Under the pieces are notes generated by a model. The model was not told where the DNA came from, did not search any database, and saw nothing but the letters and a program-made list of their open reading frames with translations. This document shows positions 48,440-60,540 of a stretch of 64,000 bases of DNA, piece after piece. The DNA is from Theropithecus gelada. Its lineage: Eukaryota > Chordata > Mammalia > Primates > Cercopithecidae. Within the stretch, counting starts at the first letter, position 1. Each line of letters begins with the position of its first letter. The position numbers and the translations under genes were made by a program. The stretch lies in NCBI RefSeq assembly GCF_003255815.1, contig NC_037673.1, forward strand, positions 12,671,774 to 12,735,773, in the 5' to 3' direction.

Positions 48440-48760
48440 AAAGACATTAATATATTTCCTAATATTGGGTCATTCTTGCATTTCTGTTTATCAATCCCAT
48501 AGAGTCATTTTTGTTCATACCTTTGTGTGGATTGTTTTAATACTTTTCAGTATTAAATTTCACAGTATTTAATGTTTGCACAATGATCATGAAGGCTCTT
48601 AGTCTGTGAATCTGATTGGTTATTGCTCAACTACTTTTGCTATTATAATTATTCTTAATTCGTAATGATCTGGGAAATTTATGTTATGAGTAAATTTAAC
48701 GCTTTGTTTAATTTATACTTTCATGGACTATATGAATATCAGCTAAATTTTCAAATACAC
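48440..48760 (-). mobile_element. Old L1M ORF2 reverse-transcriptase fragment
   Basis: ATTGGGTCATTCTTGCATTTC, TTAATACTTTTCAGTATT and CAATGATCATGAAGGCTCTTAGTCTGT match decayed reverse-strand L1 RT sequence. Confidence 0.6.
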
Positions 48761-51234
48761 AGATTTAAATTAGCATAAACTTGTCCTCATTTTAAAAATC
48801 TCTTATTGTCATTTTCCCTTAAATTTCCCAAATATATTTATTTTTAATACTTCAATTTAAATTTTGTATCAGTTTCAGGTTATCTTTTCCTGTGTTTCTC
48901 TGCCTCGTTTGGCTTCTTTTTACTAAAAACACTTTTCTTAAATTCTCACTCAGTCCATGTCCAAGACACTGGGTGCCCTGACTGTGCAAGATATTCAATC
49001 ATCCAATCATAGTATTCCATTGAAAAATGAACACACATCTTCAACTGGGCCAAAAAAGATACTCTTAGGGTTTTATTTTTTTAAACTATAAAGAAATAAG
49101 GCTCTCTCTTTTTTACTGGAATTATTAACTATGAGAAAAATGTAAGTTAAGAATTTCAAGAATTCATTCCTGCCATTTATTGAAAAAAACCCTAACGTAA
49201 AATGACAAGGCACAGATTCAGGGAGGACCCTGGGAGGGTCCTGCTGACACCGAGGCTTTGGATTCAGCTCAAAGCAAAATTTGCACCTGAATCTCCAAGG
49301 TATTGTTGCAGAAAGCTTTTATTTATTCATTTATTTTGAGATTGAGTTATATTTTCTGTTGTTTGCTGACAAAAAAAAAAAAAAAATCCTAACCATTATA
49401 ATCAAAGTTTCATCCTTCTTTTTCTTTCCACTTTCATTTTTATGCTAAATTGTTAGGATGAGTTGGTTAGGTCTGGAAAAATTATTTCCCAGAATTCCCT
49501 TTCTTGTGTGGTTTCCATAAGAGTTGGCCACATGGAATCTTGCATAATATTTGAGATGAAGTAAGGAGAAGCAGTTACACTCAGAAGCTGGTTGCAGTCA
49601 AGCAGATTGAGGGACAGACACAGTGCTCTCCATGGCTCCAAATTGTCCTCACTTTCCTGCATTTTCTGCCCAGCTCACCTTTTCTACTAGTGATGCTGGA
49701 GACCAACAGCAGCTCCAGGATGACCATGAGGTGCTTCTCTTCACAGAAAGAGAAGTTGCACCAAGACAATTTCCCCAGGGAAGAATTCGCCAAGAGGAGT
49801 ATCTTCCACGGGTCTCTCCACAAAGTCCCCTCTGGGTTCCCTCTTTGTTGGCCAGATAAACTTGGTCAGGGTATGTGATAGGATTTGTAGTTTATGAGTC
49901 ACACAAGGGAAGGACATGGTAGAAAGTACCCATATTTACAACAGAAAGCTGAAAAGTAGGTTGGTGGCCTCATTTTTGGCAGTCAAACTACTTAGAAGAC
50001 TCAAGTCTGTATGAGTTAAAGTTCATAATGCTGTTTGTTTATGCCAAATTTTGACAATGTATTATCAAGAAGGAGAGAACAATTCTGCATGGGTTTAAGA
50101 CAAGAACTTTTTTAATAGGGACAATTCTGGAAGATTTTCTTCATCACCAGTGGATAACCCAAGTTTAGTTGGAGCATACGAGCTATCGCTATTTATAATT
50201 AATTACTCCTAAGAATTTTAGATTTTATAGATGATTACTGGGAGACATATATCTCTTATAACTTCTAAATAATATCCTTTACTAATTTTGAGTTCTCAGA
50301 ATATACACATGTGGAATCTGATTGAGAAAGAAAGAGGAATGAGAAACTATGAAGGCTAGATAGGCACCCTTCCCTCTCAGCAAAAATTAAATTTTGATAT
50401 TAGTATTTTGAGCTAAAGATAGTTCTTCATCCCCCATTCATCCAAGATCTACAGATTTTCCCTGCACTCTATCTGACCCAATGTCTCCAAGTATTAGACA
50501 CAATTCAGTTGTGATAGAAGAGACTTACTGTGGAGCACCAACTTCTCTGTTGAGAACAAAGAACACTCCTCAGATATTCAGGCAACTGGTCACAGTCAAA
50601 AAGGACTACTTGCAGGGGAGACTTTAGGGGTACTGCTCTCACCTCCCTCCAGGAGAAATGAAGGTGTGTGTCAGCATGGAGTGGGAGAAAGAAGCAACTT
50701 CACTATAACCTTAAATGTGGCATTAAGCGTCCCTTAATCTAACTATGGTTTTTTCAAGCCAGCATATCCAGAGTAGACAGAATATGAAGGACTAGAGAAT
50801 AAACTCCTAAAAAGAGTCAGGATGAGTGATGAGGAAGACACTATCTCTAAGGGGTACTAACAGCAGCAATTCTCAGATGAAGAGAATGAGTAATTCATTA
50901 CATACTTAGTTTATTTATATTGCATTTGAGATACAAAATAAGAAAGCTGCCAAGATAATTAAGGACTATTCAGCATGTGGTGCTATTACCCTCCGAGGAC
51001 ATTCTGGAGAAAATACCTGATGTTTAAAATGCATTTTTTATATTTTACCCTATTCCACGAGGAACATGGAGGGAGAATTTGGAGGACAGATGCTGCTTTC
51101 AGGAGTTGGAAATACTTCCCTAGAGAGAAAGTGAAGTGGGTGGGAAAATAATTATAACAACATCTGGCCCATAAGTCTTGTTAAGGAGTGGAGAGTCTCT
51201 TCAGCAAACTTTTCTAGAAGTGTCTTAGTGAGAA
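48761..51234. other. Unassigned sequence
   Basis: No gene recognised. An A(16) run lies at 49371-49386. 49440-49910 is less AT-rich and open in several frames without a recognisable domain; it may be an unidentified repeat. Confidence 0.4.
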
Positions 51235-51466
51235 GACAAACTTTTCTGTAAAGGGCTACAGAGCAAATATTTCAGTCTTGCTCTCCATGCAGTGTTGCAA
51301 CTACTTAACTCTGCATTTTGAGAGCAAAGGAAGCCATGGACAATGCGTAAATGCAGATGTTTTGTGCATAAAATGATGCATAAACTTTATCAGAAAACAA
51401 GCCAAAATAAAAACAGGTGTTGAACTACATGCGGCCTAAGGACTGTAGTTTACCTGCCACTGTTTA
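51235..51466 (+). mobile_element. hAT-type MITE
   Basis: ACTTTTCTGTAAAGGGCTACAGAG, GCAACTACTTAACTCTGC, AGCCATGGACAATGCGTAAA, AAAAACAGGTG and the end GGACTGTAGTTTACCTGCC match a very common hAT-family MITE, with complementary ends around GCAAACTTTTCT and AGTTTACCTGC. Family name uncertain. Confidence 0.75.
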
Positions 51467-52298
51467 GAAATTGAAGTCATAAGAACGTGTGTTGTAGGAA
51501 TACTATGAAATAAGGGATACATTGCTACATATGGGAGATGAGAATTTTGAGGGTATGCAGGGAAAAGAGGAGGAAGAGAAGGGCAGAGAGCAATACCAAC
51601 AAATGGGGCAGGAGCCTGGAGCCTGTAAGGAAATATGGTAGAAAGGAATCTCTGCTGATCTGATGAACACCGTGGAATCTATTGTATCTATGTCTATTTT
51701 TATGCTATTTGCACAGTGCAATATGAACCCCTTCATCTCCTAAACCTTCAATAAAGTTTTCTTTACAGATCAACATGCTATTAAAAAAGTTTGCTTAGCC
51801 TATATTTGTTTACTTGCTTACATTAAGATTATTAAGAAATAGTGATTGCTTTTCATGCACGGTTAAAGTGGATCAAAGAGATAAGAACTATATTGAGAAG
51901 ATAGTAAAAGTAGTAGTTTGAGGCCCGTGGACGCTATAACTGAGAGCCGGTGACCCTGACAATTTAAGTCCTTAATAATGTGCAGACATCCTGGGAAAGA
52001 CAGAACATTGTTAGCCTGAACTGAAATCTCGGTATAAGAAAAGCTCACGTCTGTCTATCTGAGTAGTATCATTAGACCATTGCAATAACTATGCACATAG
52101 CAATCTGCTAAAAAAATGGCTACCCATGCTTGCCCACTAGATCTCAAGAACATATATATTTTATTGAATTCTTTTCTTGAAATTATTTTGCTACTGTGCA
52201 TGGTAATATAAGATGAATGTTTTCTGAATCTGATGCAAAAATTGGTTGAAACAGCTTATCGGTATTTTTTTTTCTTATTATAAAATTACTGGGCACTA
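51467..52298. other. Unassigned sequence
   Basis: No gene or repeat recognised. Confidence 0.45.
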
Positions 52299-52400
52299 CC
52301 ATTGAGATTCTAATTTAATAGGTCTACATGGGTCTGTAAATTGCTGTTTGTAAAAATCTCCTAGTAAACTTTCTCATGTGCCATGAAGCTTGGAAATCAC
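52299..52400. mobile_element. MER5A-like hAT MITE fragment
   Basis: TTGAGATTCTAATTTAATAGGTCTACATGGG, TAAAAATCTCCTAG and GCTTGGAAATCAC resemble MER5A. Confidence 0.6.
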
Positions 52401-53104
52401 TATATATGACTGAACAAAATCTGAATTAAAAAAAGAAATTACCTGCTACTGCCAAGAAACACCTTTATGTCTTTCTTTAGAGTGGAAGAGTCTTACTCAC
52501 AAAAAATGTGTAAATCTGTTACCTGGTTGGACTCCAAGTAGGAAGTGTCCTATTTCGTGTCAAGGAGAATTTAAACTTATTTGTGTATTTGTATTATCAT
52601 AGTTGAGAACACCAACTGGGGCAGAGAGAGTGTGGCTGCCAGAGAGAATACCAATCCATATTAGAAAGACAGAGAACTACCGGGTCGCTAATTAGAAAGT
52701 CAAACTTTTGGATCATATTGGAAGGATTTTAGTATAATTGAATTGATGAACTGTTACAGTTGCTGACACCTGCATAACACAGATCATAAGAAAAGACCAT
52801 TTGGAGAGACTTGAATGAGATACTAAAGTCCTAAAATATGAATTTAAGGCCATCCAGACTAAATGACACACTTTGTTTTTATTGTTGGAAAAAGTACCAA
52901 TGGGAAGGCCCCATCTTTCAACCATGCCTGATCATTGTAAAGCTGTGTAGAGGCAACATAAACTTTTAGAGCAAAATCTATGTTTCTGTGGGTGCACATT
53001 TCCAGAATTGAAGTTAAAAGACGTTTTACTGAAACTTCCCTAATAAGCATCCACTTCACGTATTATTTCCTGTAATACTGTCATTGGTATTGGAACATTA
53101 TTAG
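52401..53104. other. Unassigned sequence
   Basis: Nothing recognised. Confidence 0.5.
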
Positions 53105-53560
53105 TGCATGCAACAAGTATTTATTGAACATTAAAAATATTTGAAAACACGTCTGCAGCACTGAGGATACATCAGGGACCACACAGACTAAGTTCCTATC
53201 TCTAGGAGCTTATACTTTAGAGGAGGAGATTGACAATAGACTTTATCAAATAAAGAGATTATATAATGTTAGATGTTGAAAAGTCCTGTATCCCTGGTAT
53301 CCACGGGGATGGTAAAAAAAAACATAAAGGTCGGTCCTATGGAGAAAACTATAACATGATGATTAGATAGAAAATGTTGGAGTAGGAAGATACTGTTTTA
53401 CATGGAAAGGGCAGGTGTAGGAGCAGGACAGAAAAGGTCTCCGTGATGAAGCGCCAGTTAATCAGAAGCGTGAGTGGAGTGAAGGGGGTTCCATGCAGAT
53501 ATCTCAGACAAGTGGAATAGCATGTTCAATGTCCGGAGGCAGCCATGTGCTTCATGGGTC
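53105..53560 (-). mobile_element. L2 LINE 3' region
   Basis: Reverse complement of L2: CAACAAGTATTTATTGAACATT, CTGAGGATACATCAGGGACC, AGGAGCTTATACTTTAG, then GCATGTTCAATGTCCGGAGGCA. Decayed but continuous. Confidence 0.65.
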
Positions 53561-53752
53561 TGGGGAGAAGAAAGTGACCCAAGAGGCTGGAAAACTCCAT
53601 AAATTATTACTAAATAAATCAATAAGTTGACGAGGAATGAGGATGAGTTTGTAAGTGGATAGGATGAAAGAAGTTACAAAAACACAGAAGATGTATGTGC
53701 AAAGTTTCAGTGATACAAAGTTTGTCCAGGGATTCTCAGAACCTTTGGAACA

Positions 53753-54046
53753 GGCCAGCCAGTCACGGTAGCTCACACCTGTAATCCCAGCACTTTGGGA
53801 GGTGGAGGCGGGCGGATCACCTGAGGTCAGGAGTTCGAGACCAGCCTGACCAACACGGTGAAACCCTGTCTCTACTAAGAATACAAAAATTAGCCGGGCC
53901 TGGTGGCATGCGCTTATAATCCCAGCTACTTGGGCGGCTGAGGCAGGAGAATCTCTTGAACCCCATAGGTGGAGGTTGCAGTGAGCTGAAATTGTACCAC
54001 TGTACTCCAGCTTGGATGACAGAAATTTTGTCTCAAAAGAAAAAAA
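53753..54046 (+). mobile_element. Alu (AluS-like)
   Basis: Plus-strand full-length Alu with a four-base insertion in its head and a short interrupted A tail. Confidence 0.95.
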
Positions 54047-54789
54047 GTAACTGTTGACATGACCAGGACCCTGTACTGTGTACTGTTAGCACTTTAGAGC
54101 TATCAAAATCCTTTAAAAATGGAAATGATATGAAAAAACATGTATTTAAAGAAGGTTATTTTTGCAAAGCTATGAAGTGATAATTGAAATGCAGAAAAAT
54201 AAAGCAGAAATAATAAAATAAATAAAAATAAATGCGGAGAAAAATAAAGAATGAAGAATGACTAATTAATGCAGTATTTTCACATGAAAATACAGACAAT
54301 AGGTATGAAATTAAAGGTAAGAATAATAAACATTATAAAGAAAGATTTGACAGCATATGGGAAGTGATTCAAATTTTCAGCAAGGAAGAAGAAGAAATCA
54401 CATGTAACTCTAGGATGCTGGGAATCAGTAGTTGATGATATAATGATATTGGTGAAAGCAGAAGAGGAAATGAGTAGCATGTGTTTGATTTAGGGTAGGT
54501 TAATATCAAGGTCATGGCTTCCATGTTTAAATATTCAACGTACAGATATTTATAACTCAAGTAGTCAGGACTACAGAACCATTAAGATATCATATGTTTT
54601 GGTACATTTCTTGAAGTAATGAAAATAGTAAGCTCCAAAATAACAGTATCAGAATTCAGAATGTGAAAATATAAAGGACATATATCAGGGAAATCCAAAC
54701 TTTAGGAAATAGGTGAATGAGAATTATAAATATTAATTTTAAGTATTAGATTATATGGAATATTTAAAGTAAAACATTTAGATATTATA
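54047..54789. other. Unassigned A-rich sequence
   Basis: AAAT-rich patch near 54200-54250; nothing else recognised. Confidence 0.5.
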
Positions 54790-55054
54790 CACTTTGGGAG
54801 GCCGAGGCAGGCGGATCACAAGGTCAGGAGATCAAGACCATCCTGGCTAACACGGTGAAACCCTGTCTCTGCTAAAAATATAAAAATTAGCCAGGCATGG
54901 TGGCGGACGCCTGTAGTCCCAGCTACTCGGGAGGCTGAGGCAGGAGAATGGCGTAAACCTGGGAGGCGGAGCTTGCAGTGAGCCGAGGTCGTGCCACTGC
55001 ACTCCAGCCTGGGCAACAGAGCGAGACTCCATCTCAAAAAAAAAAAAACAAAAC
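54790..55054 (+). mobile_element. AluY-like, 5'-truncated
   Basis: Begins at CACTTTGGGAGGCCG, missing about the first 35 bases; right arm and A tail intact. Confidence 0.95.
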
Positions 55055-55394
55055 CATATGTATATACATGCGTGTAATATTCTCTAAAGTTGCCTGAATT
55101 TAAATTTATTTAATTTGCTGATCATGCTATTGTAAAGATTCTTACATCTCTAAACAAAGCATTTAACATTAAAGAATGACTTTTTGTTTCAGGTGCATTA
55201 TTTTTTAAAATACATTGTTTCTTATATTTTAACTAAACATATTTTAACATTTAATACATATAAATTACTTTATAATATATTAATAATAAAAAGGTAAGTA
55301 TGAGAATATAATTTAGAGTTTAAATAATAATGATGACAATAATTGTGATCATAAAGTAACTAACATTGTAAACATGGCATTCTTTAAAGCAGAT
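55055..55394. other. Unassigned very AT-rich sequence
   Basis: Nothing recognised. Confidence 0.5.
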
Positions 55395-55570
55395 TATCTG
55401 TAGCAAGTTATTTACATATCACTGCATATTATTAAATATGTGCTAGACTTTTTAATAATGACAGATGTGGAAACAGAGGCATCAGAAGGCCAGCAACTTA
55501 CTCAAGTCTCCAGTTCTAGCAACTGCCAGAGACGAGGGCAGAGACCTCTGTCCTCCCAATGTTCACATTT
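55395..55570 (-). mobile_element. MIR SINE
   Basis: Reverse complement of MIR: TGACAGATGTGGAAACAGAGGCA, GCAACTTACTCAAGTC, TAGCAACTGCCAGAGACGAGG and GACCTCTGTCCTCC follow the MIR core order. Confidence 0.75.
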
Positions 55571-57440
55571 CTGACCATTTAAATATAAAAAGATGGCAAA
55601 GATAATGCATATTCAACACTGCATTACAACTGTATATGAAAAAATGCATTTTATTTGGCCAGGAAACTTGATGAAATTGATATGCTCTTTGGATGGGTAT
55701 CAGGAGCACGTAGAGGTGGCGAGACTTAGCTTTTGATTTATTGAAGTCACTCAAGGGTAAGTTAACGAACTCTGTGAGGTAAATTTTAACTGTTTTATGG
55801 CGAGAAGTCAACTTCTATTGATTTTTACTTAACTTTATTTAGTGTCCTTCAAAACAAGGATTTGTTTTATTTTAGTCACTGATATTATCATCTCACAAAC
55901 ATATGCTTTTGAGGTTTTTATCAATAAAACACAATAGCAACCAAAAATTGTAGCATATTCAACTATACAATTTTATTCTATCTCTATGGAGTTTGCAGGA
56001 GGTTCCCTATGTCTTGAATGTCTATATAGGTTCATATCCATAATTCAGCTACAATATTTTCCCTTTCAGTTTTTTTAAGATTATTGAACATGCTAGTTTG
56101 GGTGTATACAACAAATACAGCAGTCTTCAGCATGATGTTCTTTATCTGGAGAAGAAACCATTAAATTCATGGCCAGAAATAATTCTATTTCAAAAGTATA
56201 TTCTTAATATCAGACAACACAATCTTAATTGGAAATGCCTTTTTGAAGCACAAAACTAAAGTTTTATAATTTGACTCCTGATAGCACTAATGGAAGGCAC
56301 ACAATACATCTCTTGGGAGTCTAGAACATTTACAGCTGACATTGTAAAGTCTCTCTCTAAATTAGAGGCACTAAAACTATTTCTTCCTTTACAGGATGAT
56401 ACATTTAATTTGCATAACTGCAACTCAAGTGTCATCATTTTTTCTTTAATTAAATAGTACCTTATATAGCACATTTACGTGAATAAAAAAGAGACAAGAA
56501 CTCATTACTTAAGCTTCTCTTAGTAGCCACGGTTAAAATTGCTTTTTAAAAAAATAGTTCGGGGTTTACAAAAGATAAGACTGCAACTCTTTGAAAGATA
56601 AATTTTCTTCCATAGAAAATAGTATTTTAGAATTGTATAAATAAGTAATTTGCCATGATAGTGATTGTATCTTGATAAATTAGTAGTAATGTCCTTATTA
56701 CTGCTATTCTTAAAATTGTTTTTCTTTTTAGGAAGAGGATGTAGTTTATTATACCCTTCTTAAATTACACAGGGAATCTGTTATGAGAGATAAATACATA
56801 TGTTTAAAATAAAATTTATGTAAAAATAGCTGGAAAATTGGTGGAGGAATCTGGACTCTACATATGATAGACATTTAACCTGCAAAGCAATTTATATTCT
56901 GCTTCAGTTTTTAAGTTCCTCAAAAACTCTTCTATGTATTTCCATTACCTTTCTCGGCTACACGAATTCCATAGACCGTTACCTTCCTGCCACTCCTCCT
57001 TCTTTCTTCAGGTGTTTGAATTTCTCGGCCTCCAGTTTTTTCTTCAAGGTTTCCATATTTGTTGCTTTATTACTTCCGTATTTTCAGATTGAGTGGTTTC
57101 TGGCAGATGGTGTGAGTAGGACAGGTTCATTCTCCCTCTCTTCTATTTGGGCTCCAGCTGCATCATATTCTCAGACTTGTAGCTGAAAGGCAGCTGGAGT
57201 TATGCAACTCTGATGTCTGTATCATTGTTTGTCTGATTTTTATCCACTGCAGGTATGTGAATCTGGCAAGAGTTTATCGCCTACCTAAAATGTCTGCCTT
57301 CCTGACACTTCAAAAATTCATTAACACAAGAACTTCATTCTTCAAGGTGAATTTCTAGCAAGATTCCTCATTCTCTGTTCCTAAATATAAAGCTTTAATC
57401 TACAGTACCACACTTCCCAGAATTCAATGAAAATGTGCCA
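55571..57440. other. Unassigned AT-rich sequence
   Basis: No gene or repeat family recognised. Confidence 0.5.
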
Positions 57441-57444
57441 GAGA

Positions 57445-57610
57445 TTTGTTGGCATTGTAGGTGAAATAATGCCCCCTGCCTGAGGATGTAAACACCCTAA
57501 TCCTTTGCATCTGTTCATCTGTTTTCTTGCATGGCACTGGAAATTTTGAGATGTGGTTAAATATATGGAGGTTGAGAGGGTGAAATTATTCTGAATTACC
57601 CAGCTGGGCC
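57445..57610 (+). mobile_element. Degraded MaLR/MLT1-type LTR fragment
   Basis: GAAATAATGCCCCCTGCC, TTTTCTTGCATGGCA, TTGAGATGTGGTTAAAT and CCCAGCTGGGCCCAA follow the order of the LTR family also seen at 2362-3094. Confidence 0.5.
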
Positions 57611-58281
57611 CAAGATAATGGCATAAGTTCTTAAAAGCAGACATTTCTTCACAGCAAAAGCTGTCAAAATCAACTTTGTCAGTACTCTTAAAATTAACCA
57701 AAAGTTTGCAACAATCCAAGGAATGTTTATTCTAGAAAAACTTCTGGATCTTGTTAAGAACAGTGAAATCTGTGACACTTAAACTTAATCTGTCCCCATG
57801 CCACTCTCTGCAGATCTTAAGTGCCTTGAAAACCAACAGCTCCAATAGTCATGATGGAAACCAGCAGCCTCACAGTCACTGCGGGAGACGGAATAGGTTT
57901 GGAGCCCTCCAAATACTCCATTCCAAGAGACATGGGATTATTTAACCCTTATGGCAGCTCCCAGAAATCCCCACTCATAGGACTGGTCTTTAATTGTCCT
58001 GACTCAGAGGTTACTCTGTACAACAAATAGTCTTTCCTTTCCAGCTGAGCATTAAAAGTTCGACCCAAGACTCACACAGAGCTACTCAGTAAAGTCTGGG
58101 AACCTTATTACTTCTGGGCATTTAAGGAAATCTCTGTGCAATCATTAGTTGACAATTAAGCTAACTGAGTAGAGATTTTTAATTTGCACATAGTCTTTAT
58201 AGAATTAGTTCAGGAAAGTCACCCAAAATACAAAAAGCCACCCAAAATACAAATAGCAGCAGAGCAACAACAAGAAGCATC
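57611..58281. other. Unassigned sequence
   Basis: No gene recognised; 57770-57960 is less AT-rich and may be an unidentified repeat. Confidence 0.4.
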
Positions 58282-58286
58282 ACTAC

Positions 58287-58661
58287 TGATATGGTTTGGC
58301 TCTGTGTCCCCACCCAAATTTCATCTCAAATTGTAATCCCCGTGTGTGGAGGGAGGGACCTGGTGGGCGGTGATTGAATCACGGGGGCGGTTTCCTCCAT
58401 CCTAGTCTCATGATAGTGAGGGAGTTCTCATGAGAGCTAATGGTTTTAAAAGTGTTTGGCAGTTTCTCCTTCATTCACACTCTCTTCTCTCTCCTGCCAC
58501 CTGGTGAAGAAGGTGCCTGTTCCCCGTTCCACTGTAACTGTGAGTTTCCCGAAGCCTTCCCAGCCATGCGCAACTGTGAGTCAATTAAAGCTCTTTGCTT
58601 TATAAATAGACCGGTCTTTGGTATTTCTTTATAGCAGTGTAAAAAAAAAAAAACTAATATA
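58287..58661 (+). mobile_element. THE1/MST-type MaLR solo LTR with perfect TSD
   Basis: Starts TGATATGGTTTGGCTCTGTG, contains GGGAGGGACCTGGTGGG, GATTGAATCACGGGGGCGG and CAGCCATGCGCAACTGTGAGTC, ends ACTAATATA. The flanks are ACTAC on both sides (58282-58286 and 58662-58666), an exact 5-bp TSD. At 375 bp it is about full length. An A(13) run has expanded near the 3' end. Confidence 0.95.
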
Positions 58662-58915
58662 ACTACCAACAAACCCTGAGAAGGGGAGGAAAATGTGATT
58701 CTGAGAGTTGCTAAATTATATTACAGTAACGGTTGAGTTTTCAACCAAAAATTATGAGACATGCAAAGAAATATGAAAATGTGGGTTGCAACCCATGGAG
58801 GAAAAAAAAAATAGGTAAATAGAAACTGTCCCTGAAGAAGTACAGGCATTGCACTTACTAAAAAAGTATTTTAAATTGGAGAATTTAAATATGTTTAAAG
58901 CAGTAAAGGAGAACA

Positions 58916-59115
58916 TGTGTACTAGTTTGTTTGGACTTCCATAACAAAATACCACAGACTAGGTGGCTTAAACAACAGAAATTATCTTCTCACGCTTCCA
59001 GAGACCAAAAGTCCAAGATCACAGTGTCAGCAGTGTTGTTTTCTCCTGAGGCCTCTTTGATTTGCAAAAAGCACTTTCTTGCTCAGTCCTCATGTGGTTG
59101 TTCCTCCGCGTGCAC
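58916..59115 (-). mobile_element. MLT1-like LTR fragment
   Basis: CCATAACAAAATACCACAGACTAGGTGGCTTAAACAACAG, GTCCAAGATCACAGTGTCAGCAG and TCCTGAGGCCTCTTTGATTTG are the reverse complement of a common LTR 3' half; it fades after GTGGTTGTTCCTC. Confidence 0.7.
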
Positions 59116-59394
59116 ATGCAGACAATAGGTGTGCTTGGAGTATCATTGCTTACAGTTTTTCTCAGCTGACAAAGCAAGGAAACATACATGTATTTATTTA
59201 TGTATGTAAACAAATCTGTAAGTATTTCTCTATGTATTCATAAGGGTCATGTTAGCCTTTTCTTCTTTCTTATTTGTAACCTCCCCATCCAACAATGAGA
59301 AGCTTGTCTCCCATATTCTCATCATCTGCCATCTATGTACTTAGTTGTTCAGTTACAGCACACATTCTGCTTCCACCTCATGCTTCCCCAAACT

Positions 59395-59460
59395 TACATA
59401 TGTGTATATACATAGATATGTGTGTATATAAACATATATGTGTGCGTGTGTATATATAAA
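59395..59460. repeat. TA/TG-rich low complexity
   Basis: Alternating TATA and TGTG runs. Confidence 0.85.
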
Positions 59461-59750
59461 TGTTCATACATTAAGGTATACCCTGTTCTGCAAATTTCCA
59501 TGGGCTTTATCAAATTTACACAGTAATATATCCCTATGAAAGTATCATGCAGAATAGCCTTATCTAAGAAGATCACTAAGCCATGATACCCCAATAGCAA
59601 TAAGTACACCTACAATCAAATGTTGTTTATAATACTATTTGCCTAAGAAAGGAATCAGAGCTTCTTGGTAAAAATGGCTGATGCTAGAGCTGAATAGGAA
59701 ATATAGAAGTTGAGGCTAGTGCATCTTGTAGTACCAAAAAGTTAGCAGTC

Positions 59751-59778
59751 CACACACACACACACACACACACACACA
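59751..59778. repeat. (CA)n microsatellite
   Basis: Fourteen uninterrupted CA units. Confidence 0.98.
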
Positions 59779-59819
59779 AATGGCATTATCTCAAAGAGAG
59801 CCAAGAGAAAGTGTTTTCA

Positions 59820-60450
59820 GTGACCAAAGCTAGAACAAATTAAGAAACGAGTAAATGAAGCCGCTTTGGATTATAACCCAATGTATAAAATAAATATACT
59901 TGTGTCCACACTGATATAAAAAATAGAGTGGAGAGAATAGACAAACCTCAGCTGCAGGAAAATTCCAAATATGTTAATACTTTACAGGTTACATGGAGAG
60001 TTTGTTAATTTTCTCTAATTTTTAATTGTGGATTGTGCATAGTAACTTCCTTCCAAACAGTAAAGTAAGAAAAGGGGAAAAGGGAGAAATTTTGTGATTT
60101 AGAAGTCTGACAAACCCTACCATACCACCCCAGTTGATCAATGCTAGAATCAACATTGATATAATTTGTACCCTTAATATGATGAGTATAACACTCTACT
60201 TCTATTTTCTGAAAACAGCATAACACTGCACAATCATGAGAAGAAAATCAGATATATAGCACTGGAGAAACAGTTTACAAAATGCTTGCCTAAAACTCCA
60301 CAAAACTGTTAAGGTCATAAAAATCAAGGATATTCTGGGAGACTATCACTGCAAGAGGAGACCAAAGAGACATGACAACTAAACGTAATGTGGTATAGAG
60401 GAACTGTTGGTGCTATCCCTGCAATTTTCCTGTAAGCCTAAAACTATTCT
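59820..60450 (+). mobile_element. Ancient L1 (L1ME-like) 3' region
   Basis: GAACAAATTAAGAAACGAGTAAATG, TTATAACCCAATGTATAAAATAAATA, GTGTCCACACTGATAT, GACAAACCCTACCATACC, AAACTGTTAAGGTCATAAAAA, GAGACATGACAACTAAACGTAATGTGG and CCTGTAAGCCTAAAACTATTC follow an old L1 3' UTR in order. Overlaps in family with 12105-12602. Confidence 0.7.
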
Positions 60451-60466
60451 TCTTCATTTTATTTTT

Positions 60467-60540
60467 AATTGACAGAATATAACTGTACGTATTTATGGAG
60501 TACAATGTGATATTGATATCTAAAACTATTATTTAGGTAA
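60467..60540 (-). mobile_element. Short L1MA/L1MB-like 3' end fragment
   Basis: TTTTTAATTGACAGAATATAACTGTACGTATTTATGGAGTACAATGTGAT is the reverse-strand L1 3' end, as at 16037, directly abutting the L1ME-like copy. Confidence 0.75.

Noticed and set aside
49581..49878. Overlapping open frames on both strands as a possible exon
   Set aside because: No recognisable domain, no clear splice sites with a shared frame; region is probably an old unnamed repeat or unique noncoding DNA.
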